A stretch of DNA of 64,000 nt, from assembly GCF_958450345.1 (NCBI RefSeq), contig NC_088783.1:98699302-98763301 (forward strand). The letters are read 5' to 3'. How positions within the stretch are numbered: position 1 is the first letter of the stretch; the number at the start of each line of letters is the position of its first letter. The DNA comes from Calliphora vicina (Eukaryota; Arthropoda; Insecta; Diptera; Calliphoridae). The notes below the pieces were generated by a model. The model saw nothing but the letters and a program-made list of their open reading frames with translations, was not told the origin of the DNA and did not search any database. Positions 59,021 to 64,000 of the stretch are shown in pieces. Both the position numbers and the translations under genes were made by a program.

Positions 59021-59470
59021 GTAGCCCAAGTTCGTGTAATGTGGACCACTTAAATTACTTGAATATGTACTAATGGTCCACATTACCCGACAATAACTAT
59101 GTACTTTGTATGCCATCTATCTAAGCCAAGAAGGCGACTTTTTAGTTTGTATTAATAATATATTAAAATTAAATTTTTTAATCATTCATGATTAGCTGGT
59201 TTAGGAATTGTATGTATTAAATACTAGTCCACATTACCCTCATATAGTGGTCCACATTACCCTCCAATTTTTTTAATGCTGGTTTTTGGGTTCCTTACAA
59301 TATTTTCGCATAAATTTTTTATCCTTTGACGGAAAAAATGTTCAACAGCAAAAACAATTAAAGATTACATTAGCTAATTTATTGCTTCACAACTTTTTTA
59401 ATATCCATATATATTGTGACCGAAATTTAGAAAAAACAAAACGGTAGTCCACATTACCCGAAGTTACTCT
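59021..59470. repeat. Element with five copies of GTCCACATTACCC
   Basis: The motif occurs inverted at 59034-59046 and direct at 59076, 59227, 59249 and 59447. The outer copies lie in inverted context (AAGTTCGTGTAATGTGGAC and GTCCACATTACCCGAAGTTA), suggesting terminal and subterminal repeats of a small element. It has no ORF. Confidence 0.6.
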
Positions 59471-59896
59471 ATATATTCTTTGAAATATGGTCTTTCATTT
59501 GCTAAAAAACATGAACTATATGTTATTTAGTTGAGCATAAATTTTACAGACATTTTTAAACAAAAATATGAGCCAATATTTGTTGAAACAAACTATCAAC
59601 TAAAAAACTGTTTCAAGTTGTATGAGAGCAAGTTGTTAGCTATTATAAAAAAAATATTTCGCTTTATTCTGAAGATACAAATTTTTATAATTTTGTCCAG
59701 ATTGATTTGGTATTGGAACCACAGTGTATTGGTAGGATTTAATGAAGTTGTTGAGATGGAAATTTTTTTCAATTCCCTCAATTCTGAAAAATTATTTGAG
59801 GAAGTTGTATTTAAAAATGATGCCAAAGTTGTTTGTTTTATTTGTGTAAAATTGACAATTGAATTAAAACATTGGTAATATAATTTATATTTTTAG

Positions 59897-59914
59897 GATC
59901 CACTATAGTGGATC
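59897..59914. repeat. Perfect 18-bp palindrome
   Basis: GATCCACTATAGTGGATC is a perfect dyad, 33 bp before the TIR element at 59947. Confidence 0.95.
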
Positions 59915-59946
59915 ACGTCATTGCTGAAATGTATAGCCATAGGGTA

Positions 59947-60106
59947 ACATAGAGACGAGACGTAATTGTCAAAAACTTAAGTCTGTTGTAAAAAACCTAT
60001 CTCTCGCAACAACAAAATACATGCTAGTCAATGTATTTTGTTGTTGTATCAAACATATTTTTTGTTGTATTTTTGTTTGACAAATCGTAGTGTCTCGTCT
60101 CTATGT
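59947..60106. mobile_element. Small MITE with ACATAGAGACGAGAC inverted ends
   Basis: The left end ACATAGAGACGAGACG and right end GTCTCGTCTCTATGT are inverted copies. An internal hairpin, AACAACAAAATACAT with its inverse, is centred near 60027. The superfamily is not determined. Confidence 0.75.
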
Positions 60107-60404
60107 ATAATTATCTATGTGTATAGCGTTAGTTTTTTCGAAGTTTAGTTTACATTTTTTTAAGTTAAGTAGAAGAAAACCATTAACCACACATATTACG
60201 AAGAAAACATTAGCGAAATTAAGTATATTGCTCGATTTACATAAAATACAAATTAGGTTTATTTGATACGTATAAATTGGTGAATATCAAATAGTACTCT
60301 AACAGAGTATATCTTAATAAACCTGCTTTCCCAGTAAAACTGAATAAACAAAAACTATTAATTTGTATGTGTTTTTTAAATAAACATATTTTAATCTATT
60401 GAAA

Positions 60405-60490
60405 AATAAGGCCCTAATTTTGTAAATCACGTCACCAAAGTGATATTTACAAAATATCAAAAATTTTAAAAATTTGTTTTTGTTTTATAC
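60405..60490 (+). repeat. Copy of the AAATCACGTCACCAAAGTG repeat
   Basis: It matches 6332-6415 directly and 53140-53215 inverted. Confidence 0.75.
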
Positions 60491-61079
60491 AAATAGAAAG
60501 TACATAGTACAGGATAAATGATTGAGGCATTTTAGGAAATATTCGAAGAAAATATTATATTTAACCAAATTTTTTACAATTCCTCAGGAAAAATAATAAT
60601 GTATATGGGAATAAATGGCAAAAAACTAGAAATTTGCGTAGTAAAATCATTTGTATGCCACTTTAAGATTATTTGGGCACCGAACAACTGGGCATGAAGT
60701 ACACAACAGGAAATCAAAAAATTGTATAAATAACACTTATTCGGTCTCTGGTAAAAAGTAAAATTTGAATTTGTTACACGACATTACAGGTACCCTGTTT
60801 TAAAATTATTTGAACGGTAGTATTTTGTGCTAGTTATACTTTACAAATACAACTCTGCCGATGTGTGTAAGTACTGACTGCAACCCTGGTCAGTTGACTG
60901 TAAAAATTTAATTAATCGTACTGAAGTATCAAAGGCCTTTGGGAGTGTTTTTCAAGTAGCAGGCTAAAATAAAATAAATTTTGTGTGGAAGAGACTAATC
61001 TTTGTTCTTTTATTTAATTATATATACTTAAAACCAAATATCATGTAAGTAAATACTATGGATTGATTAAGTTATAGAT
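60491..61079. other. Unassigned; possible 3' UTR of the 61080 exon at its right side
   Basis: On the minus strand an AATAAA lies at about 61014-61009, roughly 65 bases behind the stop at 61080. No other feature was found. Confidence 0.4.
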
Positions 61080-61387
61080 TTAATAAGTAAAAAACAAATT
61101 CGTATGTCGGCTTAAATTTACATTGGTTTTTGGTGATGTGTAAAGATTTGGGGACTTAATTAAAACATTGTTTTTTTTATTACACTTCAATGAATCATCT
61201 TCTTGGCACCATGTCCACTTTAAAGGAGAACAATCAAACAATTTAAAGAAATAAATTTCATTTTTCAATCTTACTATTTTTGTAATCGAATTAAGAGTTT
61301 TTAATTGATCCAATTGACATTGCATTGAATTACAAAGTTCTTCATGTTTTTTGCATGTGAATTGAATGTTAATGTTTGCTTTAGAAT
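61080..61387 (-). CDS. Possible terminal exon of a Cys-containing protein
   Basis: On the minus strand an acceptor, TTTCATTACAG, precedes 61387. The frame then stays open for about 100 codons to a TAA at 61080: NINIQFTCKKHEELCNSMQC, then QLDQLKTLNSITKIVRLKNE and KLFDCSPLKWTWCQEDDSLK. Six cysteines, the Trp-Thr-Trp-Cys cluster and natural composition are unlike the chance ORFs around it. A polyadenylation signal follows about 65 bases downstream. The spaced cysteines suggest a secreted or extracellular domain, but no signal peptide or known fold is visible and no upstream exon was found inside the window. It may be a pseudogene fragment. Confidence 0.4.
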
Positions 61388-62217
61388 CTGTAATGAAATT
61401 TTTACCTTTTATGGCATTTAATTTACAAAGTATTTATTTTTTTTTTTGTAGGTTTTGCAAAAACAAATAAGAATAATAAAAACATTCACCCAAAGCAATG
61501 AGCAATGTTTGTTCATTTTTTTTGTTGGTGCACACACACACTCATGCATCTGCACACATATGAAGTGTAACAAAAAAAAAACATCTACGAAAATCGAAAC
61601 TGAAGTTATGAGTCATTTACTAAAATTGTGTACATTATTATTCGTCCAAAAGTTGTTGACACAATTTACTGATAAAGTTTTCTTAATTATTTTCTACCCA
61701 TTTTGGTAAAAACTAAGTAACAAGTACGACAACAACAGTTTTAAACAAAGGTGAATAACAGATGTTTGGAAAAACATTTTGTTTATTTTAGATGACTTTT
61801 AAGAATTGAAATGCGTATTTGAGATGAATTTGTTATAAACATTTTGGTTTAAATTTTTAGTACATACACCTACCATTTAGTTAGGTGTTTTGCTTTAAAT
61901 TAATAAACACTCCTGTAGGTAGGGCTTAATAATATTAGTATGTACGTTTGCTAGCTATAGCTAGTCTTTCCATTTCCCAATACATATTTTGTTTATCTTT
62001 TGTATAGACAATTTCCAAAGTTAGTAAGCAAACGAACAAACCATATCTAGAAAATACAAGTTTTTAGGAAAGCAAAACACAGTATATTTTGTTTATTTAT
62101 AAGGAATATTGTGTTCTTTCTTAAAAATATCTACTACATATTTTTAAGATCGCTACTGAATTCTACATATAATTTATTTTACAAATTTTGCGTTATTGGC
62201 AAATTTATTATAGCTAG
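61388..62217. other. Unassigned AT-rich sequence
   Basis: No exon, terminal repeat or RNA gene was recognised. The 61455-61709 open run lacks protein character. Confidence 0.45.
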
Positions 62218-62511
62218 ATAGAGGGTTTTTATTTTTTATTTTTTTTTTTTTTTTATTTTTATTTATTCAAGATTGTAATACAAAGCCATTCTAGGCCAAA
62301 ATATAAATATGTATTACATAGTAATAAAAATCCTGAGATATAAACTATACTTAGTAAATAACAATTAAATAAATGGTCCTATTACATTCATACAAACAAA
62401 TTTAGCTCCCCAGCCAAATATATGAGAAAAAGTAAAATATTTAGAAAAATATATAAGAAAATATATATACAAAAATATTCAGTTTGTATTAATAAAACTA
62501 ATAGAGGGTTT
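62218..62511 (-). mobile_element. 5'-truncated LINE 3' end with 11-bp target duplication
   Basis: ATAGAGGGTTT stands at 62218-62228 and again at 62501-62511. Between them, on the minus strand, a 3' UTR-like sequence (GGCCTAGAATGGCTTTGTAT, AATAAATAAAAATAAAA) ends in a long A tail adjoining the 62228 side. This is the signature of target-primed insertion of a non-LTR element, jockey-like by appearance. Confidence 0.75.
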
Positions 62512-62618
62512 GTAAAAAATACATTTTAAAATGGATTTAATTTGTTTTTCAGTTTATTGTAGCATGTTTTATTCATATTATTTAATGAGTATAACAAATA
62601 ATAAGCTACATACCTATA

Positions 62619-64000
62619 TACACATCTGCTCAAAATAATAGATACACCTAATTGGAAAAAATTTAAATGGCGGTAACATTGAAAATTTCCTCGCAAGCGT
62701 TAAGAATACATCATATTATTAAAATTTCTATCTGGCAATGTCATGTCAGTCAAAAATCTGGCAACTATTTGCTTTCATGTTGATTTTTAAAAACGAATTT
62801 ATTTGAATTACAAAAAATTATTTGCTCATAAAAATAGATACACATCAGTAATTTGTAATTTGTTTATATACAATTTTTTTTTTGTGCAATTTTTTGTTCC
62901 TATTTACGTGAAACAGTAAGTATAATTTAAATTTTAGTAACAATTTTATAAAAAATAGGACTCTTTTGAAGAAAATGGGACGAAATCATCATTGTACCGA
63001 AGATGAGAAAAAAATTTTTCAAACGATGAGAAATCAAGGAAAATCATTACGGGAAATAGCAAAGAGCATAGGAAGATCTTTACATTTTGTCCAAAATGCT
63101 TTATCTAAAAAACAAAAAAGAGAAACTCGCGGTAGACCAAAGAAAACCAGTCCAGAAACAGATAGGCGGATCGTCCTTATGGTTAAAAAAGACCCTTTCA
63201 TATCATCGAAAGCTATTTCTGCGGAGCTATGTAACGAAATCAGTCCACAAACAGTTCGTCGTCGTCTTTTACAAGCTAAATTGCCGGGAAGAATTGCCAG
63301 AAAAGTGCCACTAATGCGCCAAAAAAATATCAAGACAAGATTAGAATTTGCTAAAGAGCACTTACAATGGTCCGGGTGTGAAGGCGAAAAAAAATGGAGA
63401 AATATTTTATGGAGCGACGAAACAAAAATAGATTTGTTTGGAAACGACTGCCAAAGAAATGTACGCCGACCAAAAGGAAAAGAATTCCACGTTAAATTTA
63501 CAAAAAAGACGGTAAAACATGGCGGGGGAAACATAATGGTTTGGGGTTGCTTTTCATGGAATGGTGTTGGTCCGATATTCCGAATAGAAGATACCATGAA
63601 TGCTAGTGGGTATAGAGACATATTGGAAAACGTAATGCTTCCATATGCATCGGAAAATATGCCATTAATATGGACATTCCAGCAGGACAACGACCCAAAA
63701 CATAGTTCAAGATTAGTTAAAAACTGGTTCTTGGAGGATAACGTACCTGTTTTAAGCTGGCCCAGCCAATCCCCTGATTTAAACCCAATAGAATACTTGT
63801 GGAGTGAATTAAAGATAAAGCTTTCGAAGGAAGTTTTCAAAAATAAAGACGATTTATGGGAGAAAACGCAAAAAATATGGTACGAGATTCCATTGGAGAA
63901 GTGTCAGAACTTGATATCCAGTATGCCCAGAAGAGTGGAGAAAGTTTTACAAAACAAAGGTGGATATACTGGATACTAGCTTTACTTTAATAATAAACTA
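62619..64000 (+). mobile_element. Tc1-like transposon, right end beyond the window
   Basis: TA at 62619 is followed by CACATCTGCTCAAAATAATA, a Tc1-type end. A second, similar sequence (TTGCTCATAAAAATAGATAC) lies about 200 bp further in at 62822, as in elements with two transposase-binding repeats per end. The transposase gene follows. The right terminal repeat is not in the window. Confidence 0.8.
62975..63979 (+). CDS. Full-length Tc1-family transposase (DD34E), apparently intact
   Basis: 334 residues from ATG 62975 (MGRNHHCTEDEKKIFQTMRN); the open frame begins 9 bases earlier, without an ATG. Domains: helix-turn-helix with GKSLREIAKSIGRSLHFVQ (about residues 20-45), a basic linker ETRGRPKKTSPETDRR (about 50-66), and a second DNA-binding part with PQTVRRRLLQAKLPGR. 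The DDE domain has LWSDETKIDLFG (first Asp), MVWGCFSWNGVGP, FQQDNDPKH (second Asp) and PDLNPIEYLW (Glu), with 34 residues between second Asp and Glu. It ends SSMPRRVEKVLQNKGGYTGY. The length fits the family (about 340). No stop or frameshift was seen, in contrast to every other transposase in the window. It catalyses cut-and-paste transposition into TA sites. Confidence 0.92.
   Translation: MGRNHHCTEDEKKIFQTMRNQGKSLREIAKSIGRSLHFVQNALSKKQKRETRGRPKKTSPETDRRIVLMVKKDPFISSKAISAELCNEISPQTVRRRLLQAKLPGRIARKVPLMRQKNIKTRLEFAKEHLQWSGCEGEKKWRNILWSDETKIDLFGNDCQRNVRRPKGKEFHVKFTKKTVKHGGGNIMVWGCFSWNGVGPIFRIEDTMNASGYRDILENVMLPYASENMPLIWTFQQDNDPKHSSRLVKNWFLEDNVPVLSWPSQSPDLNPIEYLWSELKIKLSKEVFKNKDDLWEKTQKIWYEIPLEKCQNLISSMPRRVEKVLQNKGGYTGY

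Noticed and set aside
59531..59878. 115-codon ORF, hydrophobic and Phe/Ile/Lys-rich, possibly after a TTTTACAG acceptor
   Set aside because: Composition is that expected from AT-rich DNA, the frame starts without ATG, and there is no downstream polyadenylation signal nearby. Kept only as a remote exon possibility.
63034..63840. 268-codon minus-strand ORF
   Set aside because: It is the antisense shadow of the Tc1-like transposase gene.

Overview
The window looks like intron-dominated nuclear DNA of a higher (brachyceran) fly, most likely a calyptrate such as a blowfly or house-fly relative. The base composition is very AT-rich. TATGTA/TACATA microsatellite-like tracts are everywhere. The mobile-element load is typical of Diptera: Tc1/mariner, hAT and many hAT MITEs, jockey-type and RNase H-bearing non-LTR elements, solo LTRs, and a dispersed family that starts near ACAAGTAAGAAAGTATGG. 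The species call is inference from style. I see no rRNA, tRNA or CRISPR array.

The one well supported host gene runs on the minus strand through almost the whole window. Four coding exons (57607-56970, 38199-38044, 1561-1379, 1287-1200) have proper GT/AG borders, and all three junctions keep the reading frame (two bases of a codon, then one). Joined, they encode about 354 residues: a Ser/Asn/Gln-rich low-complexity N-terminal half, an acidic middle, and a compact C-terminal tail with W-D-N-P-F-R-P and L-S-R-E-A-D-E-I-V. I do not recognise the family. Introns of about 18.8 kb and 36.5 kb hold nearly everything else. The last exon's stop codon overlaps a possible splice donor, so the gene may continue past position 1200.

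Layout. 0-5 kb: mariner-like relic, 3' exons, a hAT element with a broken CGGBP1-like transposase, and a hAT MITE. 6-12 kb: MITE and LINE tails, and a three-level nest (dispersed repeat / Tc1-like element / another TIR element). 12-25 kb: hAT MITEs, a Tc1-type N-terminal relic, a 1.7-kb TIR repeat, and an 880-bp foldback element. 25-31 kb: broken non-LTR element with reverse transcriptase and RNase H, and a mariner-like relic. 32-38 kb: MITEs and dispersed repeats. 38-47 kb: exon 2, a palindromic MITE, a jockey-like relic, solo LTRs, and a tandem duplication with an exon-like ORF. 47-57 kb: dispersed repeats, an unfamiliar TA-flanked DNA element with subterminal repeats, a 244-bp tandem duplication, a deletion derivative of the hAT, and exon 1. 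58-64 kb: upstream sequence, a motif-rich repeat, a possible Cys-rich terminal exon, a LINE tail with target-site duplication, and a full-length, apparently intact Tc1-like transposase gene cut off by the window end.

Several insertions show exact or nearly exact 8-bp target duplications (4869, 12848, 17915, 25372, 32817, 49901, 55367, 1648). This large intronic region has therefore been filled repeatedly by hAT-type insertions. All comparisons were made by eye; no alignment or database search was run.
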